Origin: Rhizophagus irregularis
Lineage: Eukaryota; Glomeromycota; Glomeromycetes; Glomerales; Glomeraceae
Direction: 5' to 3'
DNA: 64,000 nt
NCBI RefSeq assembly: GCF_026210795.1
Contig: NC_089436.1
Location: 4,650,001-4,714,000, forward strand
The notes below the pieces were generated by a model. That model saw only the letters and a list, made by a program, of their open reading frames with translations. It did not search any database and was not told the DNA's origin. Shown here one piece after another: positions 1-12,657 of the stretch (positions are counted from its first letter, which is position 1; the number at the start of each line of letters is the position of its first letter). Made by a program: the position numbers and the translations under genes.

Positions 1-722
1 TTATTATAAGATATATAAAATACTTACTCGTAAATTCTGTTTCATTTTACACAGTATTATTTTGAGAATTTCGCAATTTCGTCATTTTAAATGATTATTT
101 AATTTTAAATTTAGTAAATATTCGAAAAAAATCTTAAAATGAAAAGTACAAAATATTGAAATAATTTTTTTTATCGATAAATAAAAAATAATAATAAAGT
201 TTATATATTGAGAAAAAGTATAAAAGTCTATTTGAGTTATAAGAAAGATCAAAAAGTTTATTTAAACGAATAATTTAAATTATATTTAAGCTTACTATAT
301 AAAGAAAAGTCTAAAGTTCTACTGTTCCATATATCAATAAATAAGCTTTAACGTGCATATGTTATACATATAAATCTAACAATAAACCTCGATAATAGAA
401 CAAAAAAAAATCCAAGAGAATTTTTTCATAAATTAATAAAAAGCCTTCGCCTTTTTCTGATTGATTAATAAAAACCTTTGCCCTTGGCACTCCTATTGTA
501 ACACTGATTTATTACTTCGCCTTGATTGATCCTCTGTCTTTATTCCTTTATTCTGTGAACATTTTCTTATATTATAAAATAGCTAAAAAATAAAGTGAAA
601 TTTCGTATTTAAATTTTATTAGTTATATATATCAAACATTTATAAATACATTCTCTTTTAAAATTTGTGAACCTGAAAAAATGCGTAAAGTCATCTTTCA
701 TCAACTAAACCTTTCTCTTTGC
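1..722. other. AT-rich intergenic region
   Basis: No open frame of note and no recognisable RNA gene. The stretch is A/T-rich, and nothing in it repeats elsewhere in the window that I could see. Confidence 0.5.
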
Positions 723-730
723 GCGAAGGT

Positions 731-1262
731 AGGACCCAGAAATATATATACAGGGGTAGGGTACACAGATGCGTCGCCATCATAGTGGAATTAGACGGAG
801 TAAAGTTTTGATTTGTGTACAACTTTAGAATTTTTCATCTATAGTTAGGTCATCAAGATTGCGTATTTTTTATCAAAATTTTTATATGTAAAAAATTAGT
901 TTGCGTATTTTTGACCTAAATTTGGCTAATCTTATATATATAATATATTTACTGTACGTACTTATTTAATTAACCGAATTGTAAGAAATTTCTAAGGGTT
1001 AAAAAGTGAAATTTTAGAAAAATATTATTAAAAAAATGGTAAATTCTATTTTTTCACATTAGTATTTTGTTTTATAAATAATATAGAAGCCATGATAAAA
1101 TAATTAATAACTTAATGTCTGAAATTTTATTTGCGTATTTTTGCAGGATTTTCAATATCAGGTGTCAATTATGCGTACTACTCATATAAAAAGTCTCTGC
1201 GTACAGCTCATAGTAAAAAAATTTTTCGCCACCTGACCCCTATATATATATTTCTGGGTCCT
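731..1262. mobile_element. Non-autonomous hAT-like element, 532 bp
   Basis: The ends are inverted repeats. The left end reads AGGACCCAGAAATATATATA and the right end is its complement with one mismatch. The flanks at 723-730 and 1263-1270 are the same eight bases, GCGAAGGT. An 8-bp target-site duplication is typical of the hAT superfamily. There is no transposase frame inside, so it would need to be mobilised in trans. Superfamily assignment rests on TSD length alone. Confidence 0.75.
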
Positions 1263-1349
1263 GCGAAGGTACAAATTTTCTAGACGCAATATTCTTTCAA
1301 GAAATAAAAAGTTTAGTTCAAGTAAGTAAAAGTATATTAGACTGGAGCT

Positions 1350-2000
1350 TCGATATTATCCTTTCTCTTTCTCCTTTCCTTTGTTCTTCCTTTCCCTTTC
1401 TTTTACTCTCTTTTTTTTCAAATCTTCTTGGAAATGGATCTTAATAAAGGTTACTAATGCTTGTTTCTTTTTTAGGCTTTTTTTTATTGTTGGGCGCAAA
1501 ATTTGGTGGGTAAAACACTTCTTAGTTTATTTGTTAATTAGAAAAAAATCTTTTTAACGCTTTTTTTTTTTTACTTTTTTAACGAAACAATTACTAAAGT
1601 TTTATTTTTTTTCCTTTTGTAGACGATATACATATTTAGACGCGTGAAAAATTTGGTAGGTAAGATTTTCTTACCATTTATTATTTCTTTTGACGAAATG
1701 GTCACTAATGTTTCATTTATTCTTTCTGTATCTTCGAATATTTGGATGTATGGGAAGTATTGTTCTTTAACGAAACATTTACTGAATACTAATGTTTCAA
1801 TTTTTCTGACTTCATTAGGGTCTTTGGACGCATAAATTACGGTATGTTTTATTTTTATATTCTTAAACTTCTTTATTTTAATGAAACGTTAACCTAATGA
1901 TTTTATTTTTCGTTATTTTAGATGAGTCTTTGGCTCTTTGGATGTGAGTGGTATTCTCTTAAGTAAGTTTTTTTTTTATTTTTATCGATTTTAGCTTTTT
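1350..2000 (+). repeat. Array of intron-like modules (plus strand)
   Basis: About five modules of roughly 100-115 bp follow each other. Each has a long T tract ending in TAG, then 25-40 bases often containing TTTGGACGCGTG or AATTTGG, then a GTAAG or GTATG donor-like site, then a TTAACGAAAC block with ACTAAT/ACTAAA (a branch-point-like string), then another T tract. Acceptor-like sites are near 1476, 1622, 1819 and 1921. The exon-like parts vary in length and contain stops in every frame, so this does not look like a coding gene. Confidence 0.6.
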
Positions 2001-3020
2001 TTCATTTATTTATTTATTTTATTTACTTGAAAGCGTGAGTGCATAAAGACTAACTAAATATAAGTACATGAAGAAAAAATTACAACACATGATTAATTCA
2101 ATTTTGCTTTTGTTGCTGCCCAAAAGTAGAGCCCACCTTTCGCTAATACCAAGAAGAGAAACTAGCGATTATGAACAAGTCGTGACATTAGTTAGAACGG
2201 AGCAAAAGCACTACACTAAAAAGAGATGAAATAACCGTATTTTCCTTTCAGGACAAAGAACCGCCTTATGTGAATACTGTGAGACAAGGATTGTTATATT
2301 CTATTGTAATTGTTTGTGTCATTATGGTTTAAGGTTACGAGGTATTGTAAAAGATGTTGGTTTAAGGGTAAAGTATATGTCGATCATTTTTTATATGTAG
2401 CGGGTGGCAAATTATTTTACTATAGGTTTGCCGATCATTTGTTTACATTTTAAATATACAACTGATACTAACAACCAATAAAATTCAAGATTGCCTAGTC
2501 GCAAAAACATATATGCCTAGTCGCAACTTCATTAGGTGTTTTTTAAAGATTTTTTTTATAAAAGAAGTTTTTTTAATTAAAAAAATAAAAGTTCAAAATT
2601 GTGGCTTTCTAACGATATAAATTTTATCCATTTATGTTAAGTATTACAAAAGTTTATATTGTACAGAAAATAGTGCTACTATGTAATAAGGAATTTGACA
2701 AGTCGATCTATATGAAGTATCACGTGATACACTCTACCCTTAATATTCAGTGCGAACCCTGTTATTGACAAACTAGAACCCAGCGTACAAGTGAAAAAAA
2801 AAAGAAAGAAAAACAAAAACAGAAAAAAAAGAAAAAGAAAAACTAAAACTAGAGTTAATGAGGTAAAAGTGGTTTGTTGGGCACTTCGCATTTATCTTCT
2901 CTAAGTCTTTTATTAATTGGAGGTGGTAGTTATGTAACTGTATGTGTGGTCGTGATTTGAGAGATTTCGTGTTATCTGAGGTATCTAAATATTCGTACAT
3001 TAAGTAATTATATTCTCCAT
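2001..3020. other. Intergenic, low complexity in part
   Basis: No gene was recognised. It includes a polypurine tract (about 2790-2850, A/G only) and a 14-bp palindrome GTATCACGTGATAC near 2717. Open frames across the polypurine tract are compositional artefacts. Confidence 0.4.
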
Positions 3021-4169
3021 TCATCTGGTAGTCAGAGAAATGTTCTGCTTCAGGGCCGTTATCCAGGTTAGGATTTTGTTTGATACGAGTATATTGTGAT
3101 GCAAAGTCTGATTATTGTTTGGCAGTAAGTTGTTTTGACGGGATCTGTTTGTATCGGTCGTGATGTATGTTTGTAAAGTATGTGAGCAATTAGATAATAT
3201 TCCATTCATCATTGCATCTAGTTGTAATCTATTATCATGTTCCTGTTGTTGTATAATAAAGCCTTGAGCTATTTTTATTTTATCTTGGTGTTTATTATAA
3301 TTCAACTTGGTAACTTGCCACCATTTGCTTGATCCTACTTGATATACAGTTTTTTCTGAACGGCTAGTGACAGGACCGTTAGGAAAAAAGTTCTTGAACT
3401 TCTTGAATTTCTCTGCGCTGCAGTTGAGAGATGATGCTGTATAAGAAGGAGGGGTGGTAACTTCAGGTAAAATAACCTTAGGTTTTGGAAGTGTTTGAGG
3501 TATGGGCGCTTTATTTAACTTTTCTTTTTTCCTAAGTTCTTTGGCCCGTTTTCTATTACTATCCACTTGGAAGGAACTTGGAAAGGATTGAAGAACGTTT
3601 AACTTTGGGTGAGAATGCGTGATGTACTTCTTTAAAGTAACCTGGTAATTCTGCACAGAGATGACCCATCGTACGGAGCTTTTCTACACGCATTGAAGGA
3701 ACAAATTGGCCACTCTGTATTCGTTTATTTCTGTTATCCATGTGGGTTTTGAATAATTGTTTGTTGGTGATTTTAAGTTTACGTCATGCACGACGTAATT
3801 GTTGTTTACGTGATGTTGATGGTGTAAACTGTGATGGTAGTAAGATTGCCCACAATCCAAAATACTTACGATACGTGTATTTAGAACGGTGTTGTAGAGA
3901 TGTTTTTCATTTTGGATAACGGTGGACCGTTGTTACCGTAATCTGGAAAGGAGGCGCGGATGTGTGTTTTGTACGTGATGCCGCCAGGATCAATATCATT
4001 ATCGGTAGGACTTGTGTTTATTTCTAAAAAAAAAAGATCTGCTGCATTTTGATTCGTATATTGCGTTGTAGCCACGTCGATCCACTTTGTGCATGTTGAA
4101 GCATTTCAATTGAATGTATATTGGGAAGAAGCTTTCTTTACTTTGTGTGACTTCAGTATTGTGAGACAT
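3021..4169 (-). pseudogene. Decayed gene of unknown family, several frames
   Basis: The minus strand carries protein-like sequence split between frames. An ATG at 4169 opens a short frame. A second stretch, rich in polar residues, runs 4075-3881. A third runs 3741-3559 (includes QFVPSMRVEKLRTMGHL and ELPGYFKEVHHAF), and a fourth 3656-3021 is Lys/Pro/Asn-rich (PKPKVILPEVTTPPSY). The last two overlap by about 100 bp in different frames, so a frameshift is present rather than an intron. The style (basic N-terminus, Pro-rich linker) resembles the decayed gene at 38.0-39.4 kb and fits a transposon-encoded protein. I do not recognise the family. Confidence 0.4.
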
Positions 4170-4489
4170 ATTGTAAAAGTTGTTAACGGATCATTATAAG
4201 CTATGTAAAAGTTCTTGAGAAAAAACTAGTTAGTATTATTGTCAGTATGTTACTACAGTTATAGAGTGTGTGTATAAAGAGTTTTGAGGGGAGTTAATAT
4301 GTGGTTTGTGTATATTTTAAACTCGAAAATAGGTTGATACCAGAAACCCTATGTGTGAATATAAAAGCCTCGTTTGAACTTTTCTGATGATAACTAAGGG
4401 GTTGTTTGAACTTCTAAGGGCTCAAGGCCTCGCCCAGAGGTGGATATTAGGTACTTTACTTAGGACAAAAGGGTCAGTTTATTTTTCAA

Positions 4490-5010
4490 TTTTTTTTGGT
4501 TTGGATGATCATTGGAAAGAGTTCTTTTTTTTCATTTATATACTAATTTCTTTTTTTTAGGTTTTTTTCTTTCAGACACGTGAAAATTTGGTAAGAGGAG
4601 GAAGGAGAGTGTGTATTCTTTGTGTTATTCATTAACTGGATGAAGTGTTTATTAAACATCTTGATTTTTCCTTTATTTAGAGGGTTTTCTGGATTTCTTT
4701 GAACGCGCTCTTTGGCATTTTGATTTGGGATTTCGGTAAGGTCTTTTAATTAATTTTTCATTCTTAACGAACTTTATTAGCAGTTCTTTTCTTTATCTTT
4801 TTTTAATATTTTTTTTTTGTAGGTTTAGGTTTGAGATGCTGGAACGAAACTGATACTAAGACTTGGACACGTTTAGTAAATTTCCTGACATGTAAACTTA
4901 CTTTTTTTTTAATTTTAATTAGAAACTTTTATTAATGTCTCTTTTCTTCCTTTTGTAGGTTTTGGTCTTTTTGGGGTGATTAAAAAGTGAAATGGACGAA
5001 ATTTGTAGAA
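4490..5010 (+). repeat. Array of intron-like modules (plus strand)
   Basis: About four modules of the same kind as at 1350-2000. Acceptor-like T tracts end in TAG near 4560, 4680, 4823 and 4959. Exon-like segments of 30-60 bases contain TTTGG and ACGCGT/ACACGT-like words and are followed by GGTAAG at about 4592 and 4736. An AACGAACTTTATTAGCAG block precedes one T tract. Segment lengths differ and stops occur in all frames. Confidence 0.5.
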
Positions 5011-7600
5011 TCTAGACGCGTGGTGGGTTCTTTAATGAAATGATCGCTCCAGGCTTACAACGGTTCCCATTTTCTAGTTTACGAAGGGAAGCTGAAGTGG
5101 TTTCTTTTTCTTCGAAGATACGTGGATAGGTGGATAAGGACACATGACATAGGATTGAGTGAAATCGGAGAATTGCCTTGGAGAGTATGGTGTAATGAAG
5201 TGGATGTGGTTGCAGGATTGTGTTTACCATGTGACGAATTTTCTTTGAGCGACGTTGATAATGGATTTGTCTTTTCTTGAGGAGTTGAAAGATTTTAAAC
5301 CATTCACGTTCTGGTTTCCATATATATTAGTAAATAGTGTCCTGTAATTATTGAAAATATTTGTATTAGGAGCATCCGTGAAATTTCAAAAAAAACGCCA
5401 AAGGGACAAATTACATAGGATAAGTCCGACCAGAAATTATTTTTTGCGTATTATTAGGAGAGACCGTAGTAAAATGCACCAGACACTTCCTACAATCAGT
5501 ACATTTTACATCTCCGTTAGCCGGCTAGGACACCATCGCCATGAGGTTCTGCATTCGGATCCCAAAAATACCGCAGTAAAGTTTCTGCCCAATCAGCTTG
5601 GCTGACTACGCCACCTAATCATGCGTCTCATCCAAATTTATTTCATGAGAACTTGGCGCAATTTTGCTGCGCCATACTTAACGATTTTTGGAATGTGATC
5701 GGACTCATATCTATGAATTTGTTATTATATATTTAATGTATTTACTGTGAATTTACTATATATTTACTGCAATTTGTTATATATTTATTATGTATTTACT
5801 ATAAATTCACTATATACTTATTATGTATTTACTGCATATTTATTATAAAGTTAATATAAATTTATTATAAATTTACTACATGTTTAATGCAAATCATATA
5901 TATCATTACTTTAAATCATTTATACAGTTTCTTGCTAACATTTATATAGTTTCTTTGTATTAGCAATACAATTTCTATACTATTACTATAATTTACTACA
6001 TATTTTCTATATTAAATACATATAACTGCGTTAGAATTAACATAGAGTAGCCGTACGCCTACTACGTTAAATGGTGGCAGCATGGCTACTACATAGCCAC
6101 GATTTCATAGGTTTCAGTAAAGCTCATTATCTGTTATACTTTGTAATGATTAATATTCCTATTAATATGTAATAATTTTTAAAATATTTTGCAAGGATTG
6201 TGAGCACTGTAAAATCACTTGCCATACACAGCCTATGATTCCCTATTTACCACAAAATTCAAAATTAATGCTAATAACCATTCTAGACTTTATATAACAG
6301 CTTAGCAGAAAGGTATCTGATTTTCATAATTTTAATTAGCCAGGCCAGTTTATAATAAGAAAAAGCTGGATTTAAAAAATTTATTTATTTTAACGAAGCT
6401 TATTTATAAAGGAGAGATCAACAATCTTTGTATATTTATAAATTGAAGTCATTTTTTTTTTTACAATAACTTTCACTTAAAAGATCTTTTAAAAGCATGC
6501 CATTCGCCACAATATAGAATAATTTTTCACATGCGAGTAATGTGCAAATTAGTATGTTAATCTTATTTTAAAAGATCTACTTTATCCAATTTATATTATC
6601 CGAATTTTCATTTTTTCACACAGTATATTGTACTCGCAAATCAACTTAAAGAAATTTGTTATATTTTAGTGCTGGCTAAAATTATAGCTAATTTATAATT
6701 TGATTATCACATGATTTTCACGTGAAAATCACTTAAAAGAATTTGGCCAGAATTTGATACGACTAGGGTGCTTGAACCATAGAAAAAGTAGATAAAAAGG
6801 TGCAAAAGGTGCGAACAAAACCGACCATTCTACTTGAATGGAAAACTGATAAATAATAAGTTAGAACAATAATTGAAATGTAAAATTCTAAGATCAATAA
6901 TCAATCATGTGTTATTAACAAGTGAAATTAAAACAACTGAAATTGAATCCCCCTTTCAATTAATATTCATTTAATTGGTGAGTGAAATTTTTCTAATCTA
7001 TGTAACAAAAAATTTTATCTGCTGTTCAGAATAGACGAATAGTCTCCATATAAATAATTTGAATTGTGTAACTGTGTCATAATATGAAAACCCGTGATAT
7101 ACTCGTGTCTGATCTATTCCTTATTAAAACACTAAAAGATTTGTTGGTTGCCGATCGTACTAAAATAGAAAAGCTTGATTTGAAATGTATTTATATAATC
7201 AGCAAATCAATACCAAAGATGGGGGATCAGCATCTTAAAATGGAAATCACTCAAAAACTAATCTTATGTTAACGTTAAGTTAACGTTAACCTATCATGAC
7301 ATGTCAATCATTTCAAGTCATAACAATAACGTGACGCGCCACCCACCCACCCATAGGGTGATATTGCACTTATATAGAATGATCTTTCTTGCTTAATAAT
7401 TATGGGATAAAATTTTTAGCAAATCATGTGAAAACTGAATAATTTTTTTGTTAGCCAAAAATGATCAACAACCGGATGACAAATTTTAATATTATGTAAA
7501 TAAACAATTTGTTTGTATTATTACTTATTTAAATATAGATACATTTTTTTTTTATTTTAAACAAAAAAATAAACAATAATCAAATGGTAAATTTTCATTA
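5011..7600. other. Intergenic repeats; ATTTACTA-rich tract at 5720-5960
   Basis: No convincing gene. Frames at 5012-5230 (minus) and 5351-5605 (plus) have no recognisable motif. At 5720-5960 there is a degenerate tandem tract built on TATTTACTATA and TATTTACTGCA. From 7450 on, copies of a motif like AAAAATGATCAACAACCGGA begin and recur to about 8700. Confidence 0.4.
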
Positions 7601-7627
7601 TCGTCGTCATTACATTATCGTTATAAT

Positions 7628-8342
7628 TAAAGTTGCCTGTCGAAATAAGGGAGTTTTAGCATGTCAAAATTGTCAAAACTATTTTGACATGTCAAAATTG
7701 TCGAAACCTAAAAATATTACATTTCACGTAATAACTCGGCGTCCAATGATCGTAGAAAGATGCACCATAGCTCGTTGGAATCGTCTCATAACGACGAGTC
7801 GAATGTTGGTTAAATCGTCTTTCTACGATATCTGGATGCCGAGATATTAAGCGAAACATCAAAAATCGGCATTTTGTATTTTGCGCTACTGCGCCGTTTG
7901 ACGTTTCATCTATTATCTCGGCATCCAATGATCGTAAAAAGATGATTTAACCACCATTCGACTCGTTGTTATGAGACGATTCCAACGAGCTATGGTGCAT
8001 CTTTCTATGATCATTGGACGCCGAGTTATTAAGTGAAACGTCAAATGGCGCAGTATCGCAAAATACAAAATGCTGATTTTTGACGTTTCGCTCAATATCT
8101 CGGCATCCAGTGATCGTATAAAGACGATCTAGCCACCATTCGACCCGTCGTTATGAGACGATTCCAACGAGCTATGGTGCATCTTTCTACGATCATTGGA
8201 TGCCGAGTTATTACGTGAAACGTAATATTTTTAGGTTTCGACAATTTTGACATGTCAAAACTATTTCGGCATTTCGGCATTTCTACAGGTTTTAGTTTCA
8301 ACATTTCGACAATAGCCTGTAGAGTTTTGGCAGGCAACTTTA
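7628..8342. mobile_element. hAT-like foldback element, 715 bp
   Basis: Inverted ends begin TAAAGTTGCCTGYC, and the two halves are largely reverse complements of each other. The eight bases GTTATAAT flank both sides (7620-7627 and 8343-8350). Inside, a unit containing CTCGGCATCCAATGATCGT and ATTCCAACGAGCTATGGTG is present several times in both orientations, so both strands show the same short open frame. There is no transposase. The unit is related to the inverted repeat nested at 56.65-56.94 kb. Confidence 0.8.
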
Positions 8343-8350
8343 GTTATAAT

Positions 8351-9944
8351 GCTATCATGAAAATTTTTTCAGGGTAGTAATTCTAAAAATGATTAACAAT
8401 CAGATAATAAAATTGTTGTTTTATTATAATGTTATCATAAAATTTTTTTTCTCAACAATTGGATGATAAAATTAAATAAATGTTATATCAAGTAATTTTT
8501 TATTTTGAAACAAAACAATAAACAACAACTAAATGGTAAAATTTCATTATCATTGTCTTATTATTATGATATTCAGTTATCATAATTTTCCAGAACTAAA
8601 AATGATCAGCAATCGGATAGTAGAATTGTTTTATTACAATATAATCGTGAAAAATTTTTTTCCAGAGCCGTAATTCCAAAAATGATGATAGTAAATATTA
8701 AATAAATGCTTTATCAAGTAATAAACAATCTTTCTGTATTGTTATTTAAAGTTAATCACATATTCTGATATATATATTTTTTTATTTTTAAACCAAAAAA
8801 TAAACAATCAAGATAATTAACCTTAAAATGATTAACAAGTGAAATAACTAAGCCAAAAATGATTAACAAGTAAAATAAACCGAAAATGATCATCCTTTAC
8901 CAAATGAGAAAAAAAATTATGTTAATAGCTAGTTAAGAGTAATTTCTCATTTTTTTTTATAGATATGTTAAATATAATCAAAAATTTTGCAAATAAAGTG
9001 AAAGTTATGGTTTGGCTAGAAAAGCCCGGCGAGCGAAGCGAGCCAAATGAAATTGCATCATCATAATAAATCACATGAATATTTAATACACAATCACATG
9101 ATCTACCAGTAATTTTTCCACCAGTTAAAATTTAGAAATTCTCTTTAAATCTTAAAAACTATTTATCATAATTATGATACTGTATGGTAGTATAAACCAA
9201 CTTAATTAAAAAAAAAGTCAGAATTATTACAGTTCTAATTATACTATGACTATAGCTCCCTGCCATGTTTAATGTTAACTTGTTTATTATTACACTAACG
9301 TTACGATGTTACGTCGTTTCTTTCATTCAAACTTATTTTTTTTTTATTAAACTATATATTTTTATTTAAACCAAAATTTGCGATTCATCATTACATCTTA
9401 AAAAAAACAATAATTATAATTCTACAGAAATTCTTCTCTTAGATATGAGTTTTTTAGTAAAAATAATAAATTGAATGGTTTCTTATAATCTTTCATGTTC
9501 ATTATTCGCCACGTTGTTAATTTAGTTGTTTTCAATTGAATTTATTTTAAATAGACTTCTCATCAATCATGTTTATATTGGTTTTTTAAATAAGATTTAA
9601 AAATAACAACAAATTAATAATCTATTGAATACCAATCATTGATTTTGTTTTATCAATTAATCAATAACTGATAAGAATCAAGGATACTATCTATTCATTA
9701 AGTATGACAATCAAATTTGTTAAACACAAATTGTATTCTCAGTTTTCTGAAAATTAAAAAGTAAATTTTTAATTATAGATTATCCTACTAAGTATAGAAA
9801 GTACGGATAGTAATAATTTTCTTTTTTTGGTTATGAGGCGTAAAATATTACGCCTCAAGGTCACAAAATTTGATCAACAATTTGCATTTTACTAATTTAT
9901 CGAAACTTAAAATAATTATTTATTTCTTTCTTATTGATTACATT
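8351..9944. other. Degenerate direct repeats, then kinase upstream region
   Basis: 8380-8880 contains diverged direct copies of an 80-150 bp unit with AAAAATGAT(C/T)A(A/G)CAATC and TAAACAA(T/C)A, also seen at 7450-7600. From about 8900 to the kinase start the sequence is plain AT-rich DNA. A short imperfect palindrome GGCGAGCGAAGCGAGCC lies near 9028. I could not assign a TATA box with confidence. Confidence 0.4.
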
Positions 9945-12196
9945 ATGTCCAATCTTCGATATGAGTTAATTGCTGCAACAAATAATAGAGCAGCATCATT
10001 AATAGATACTAATATTTACAATGATATACACAAACAATTTGAATTTCAAAAACAAATAGTCCTTGCTGATAAAATTCTTACAAATGATGAAAAAACTGAT
10101 GCGATAAGAGAGTTAACTAGAGCTTATGATCGAAATAAAATTAATTTTAATTTAGGAACAAGAAGAATTTGTGAAAATTGTAACCAAGAATGTTTAGCCA
10201 CATTATATTGTGAATATTGTGTTCGAAATTATTTAAAAGAAAAATTTTCAAATTGGACATCCGGGAATGGTGATATTGATAATTTAATACAGAAATGTCA
10301 AATGAAAACGCTTATACCAAATAGGGTAGTTGAATGGATCCCATATAGTAATTTAGTAAATATTAAATATTTAACAAAAGGCGGATTCTCAGAAATTTAT
10401 ACAGCAGATTGGATTAATGGAAGATATGATGAATGGAATTTTGGAAAAAAACAATTAGAAAGAAGTGGTACTTTTAAAATAATACTTAAAAGATTAGTAA
10501 ATGTCGAAAGTACAAATAAAAGTTGGTTTGAAGAGGTTTGTATTATTATATTTTAAATTTATTGAATAAAATTATACAGTCTTTATGTTAATAAGTTTTT
10601 TACAAATTATTATCTTTTAGGCTAAATCACATTTAGCTATAAGTAATAAATGGTCGGATGTTGTTCGATGTTATGGTTTAACACAAAATCCATCAAATGG
10701 AAATTATATGCTTGCAATGTATAAAATGGAGATAGATTTAAGAAAATATTTACAACAAAATCATAATCAACTTACATGGAAAATGAGAATTAAGATTACT
10801 TATGAAATAATTCATGGACTTTATTATATTCATTTTGAGAAAGCAATTCATAGAGATTTACATTCTGGAAATATATTATATTCACAATTTAATGATCATT
10901 GGTATATTAGTGATCTTGGATTTTGTGGACCTGCTGATAAATCTTCAGCAAGTATATATGGAAATCTTCCTTATATAGCACCTGAAGTTATTGTTGGAAG
11001 AGAATATACTTTTTCATCTGATATTTATAGTATTGCAATTCTTATGTGGGAGATTTCATCTGGACAAACACCATTTATAAATTATGAACATGAAAATGAT
11101 ATTGTAATGAATATTATTAACGGTATAAGACCAAAAATTGTGCCAGAAACTCCATTAGAATATAAAAATTTAATGAAAGAATGTTGGGATGCTGGTCCAT
11201 TAAAAAGACCTGACGTTCATGCACTTTGGGAAAGAATGAAAAGATTTAATTTAGTATATCAAAATATGTCAGATGAATTATTCAAATCAGAAATAGATAA
11301 TTTAGAAATGAATAAAGTAGAAGAAAATTATATGAGTAGCAGATTATTTACAAGCAAAATTCACAACTTTAGAAATCTACCTGAACCAAAAAATGCAACA
11401 GAAGGTATAAGTGTATAATATTTTATTAATGAATGTATTTATTTTAAATACATTATTAATGTTGTCTTTTATTATAATAGAAGAACAAGAAGGTATAACC
11501 GTATAAATAATAATTTCTACCATTTTTTGGTTACTATAATAATTTAGTTTTTATTTTACTACTAATAGGGTTTCATAGTAAATTGTATGACTTTAACATT
11601 CCTAACAATAGTAAGTAATTATTAACATTACAGCATTGAATTATTACATAATGATGTTTAATAATTGATATTTATTTTAGTTAATGATTTTAATAAATCA
11701 AGTAAGCGAGATAGCAAATCATCAAAAATAATTACTATTTTTAAAGGTAATGTATATATTTTAGTTATTGTCAAATCGAGATTGATTTATATATTAAATC
11801 TATATCTTAATTTTTAGATAGTAATAAAAAATTATCTAAATTATTTAAAAAGCTGCAAATAAAGTCAAATAGTAAGTAAATTACTAAAGAATAAATTACT
11901 ATATCAATTTCATTTATTTAACATGACTTTTATTTAAAATTTAGATGATGAAAAGGAAATAACTCAACAACATGTCGATGGTAGGTGAAAATTTTACGTA
12001 ATAACAAATAATTTTTATATTATTTTTAATTTAATTATTTATTTTCTTACAGATGATGACGAAGTATATAATGATCCAAATCTTCATTCAAAAGAACAAG
12101 ATGAACAGGAAATTCCTGATGGTAAGTTCTTAAATAAATAAGATTTCTTTTTAAAGCAAATAATTAATTTATAATTTGACTTTAGATGGATTTTGA
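9945..12196 (+). CDS. Protein kinase, nine exons, with microexon tail
   Basis: Predicted 554 residues from exons 9945-10535, 10621-11404, 11481-11492, 11569-11610, 11681-11746, 11818-11871, 11945-11980, 12053-12121 and 12186-12196; all introns are GT-AG. The start is the ATG of MSNLRYEL; an upstream in-frame ATG at 9870 adds only a hydrophobic leader. Residues 76-92 hold Cys pairs (CxxC...C...CxxC) that could bind zinc. The kinase domain starts near 141: glycine loop KGGFSEIY, lysine in IILKRL at about 182, HRDLHSGN with Asp276 and Asn281, DLG at 295-297 in place of DFG, and YIAPE ending at 319. All key residues are present, so it is probably active. It resembles the expanded tyrosine-kinase-like kinases of Rhizophagus. 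The tail after about 455 is polar, Lys/Ser/Asn- then acid-rich. Every intron after the first sits in phase 1 except none are out of step, so each internal tail exon is a multiple of three. Confidence 0.9.
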
Positions 12197-12246
12197 ATCA
12201 TTTAACAATTTTTTTTTTATATTTTAAATTATGGTTTTTACTTCAA

Positions 12247-12362
12247 ATCACCGGGGGTGATCATCACCGTTGGCCAGAATTATCCATTTTTACCGGCACT
12301 ATATTTTTTAATGCTGGTCGATTGTCATAATTTCAGTCACCGGTGATCATCACCCCGGTGAT
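12247..12362. mobile_element. Short inverted-repeat element (MITE), 116 bp
   Basis: The ends are near-perfect inverted copies: ATCACCGGGGGTGATCATCAC on the left against ATCACCGGGGTGATCATCAC on the right strand. No clear target-site duplication is visible. It lies just past the kinase stop codon and before an orphan exon. Confidence 0.6.
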
Positions 12363-12657
12363 AGTTAGAAAAATTCTTAAATTATTATCATTTATTTTTT
12401 TATCTTGGATTATTTAAACACTAAGACTAGAGAAATAAATGTTTTACAAAATTCTTAGTTTGTAATTTAAATAATTTTAATAAATTTATTCAAATTATTA
12501 TTGCCGTTTTCAGAAATGTTGACAATCTGAAATTTTAACCATTTTATATCGAACACACCGAACACCCGAAAAAACAGCGAAAGAAGGTATAATATTTAAT
12601 ATTTTAAATTTTATTAAATTTAGACTATTATAAAAATTTTCATTTTATCAAATTAGC

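Noticed and set aside
2679-3024. Two minus frames with Phe/Ser runs
   Set aside because: Translation of a polypurine tract on the other strand.
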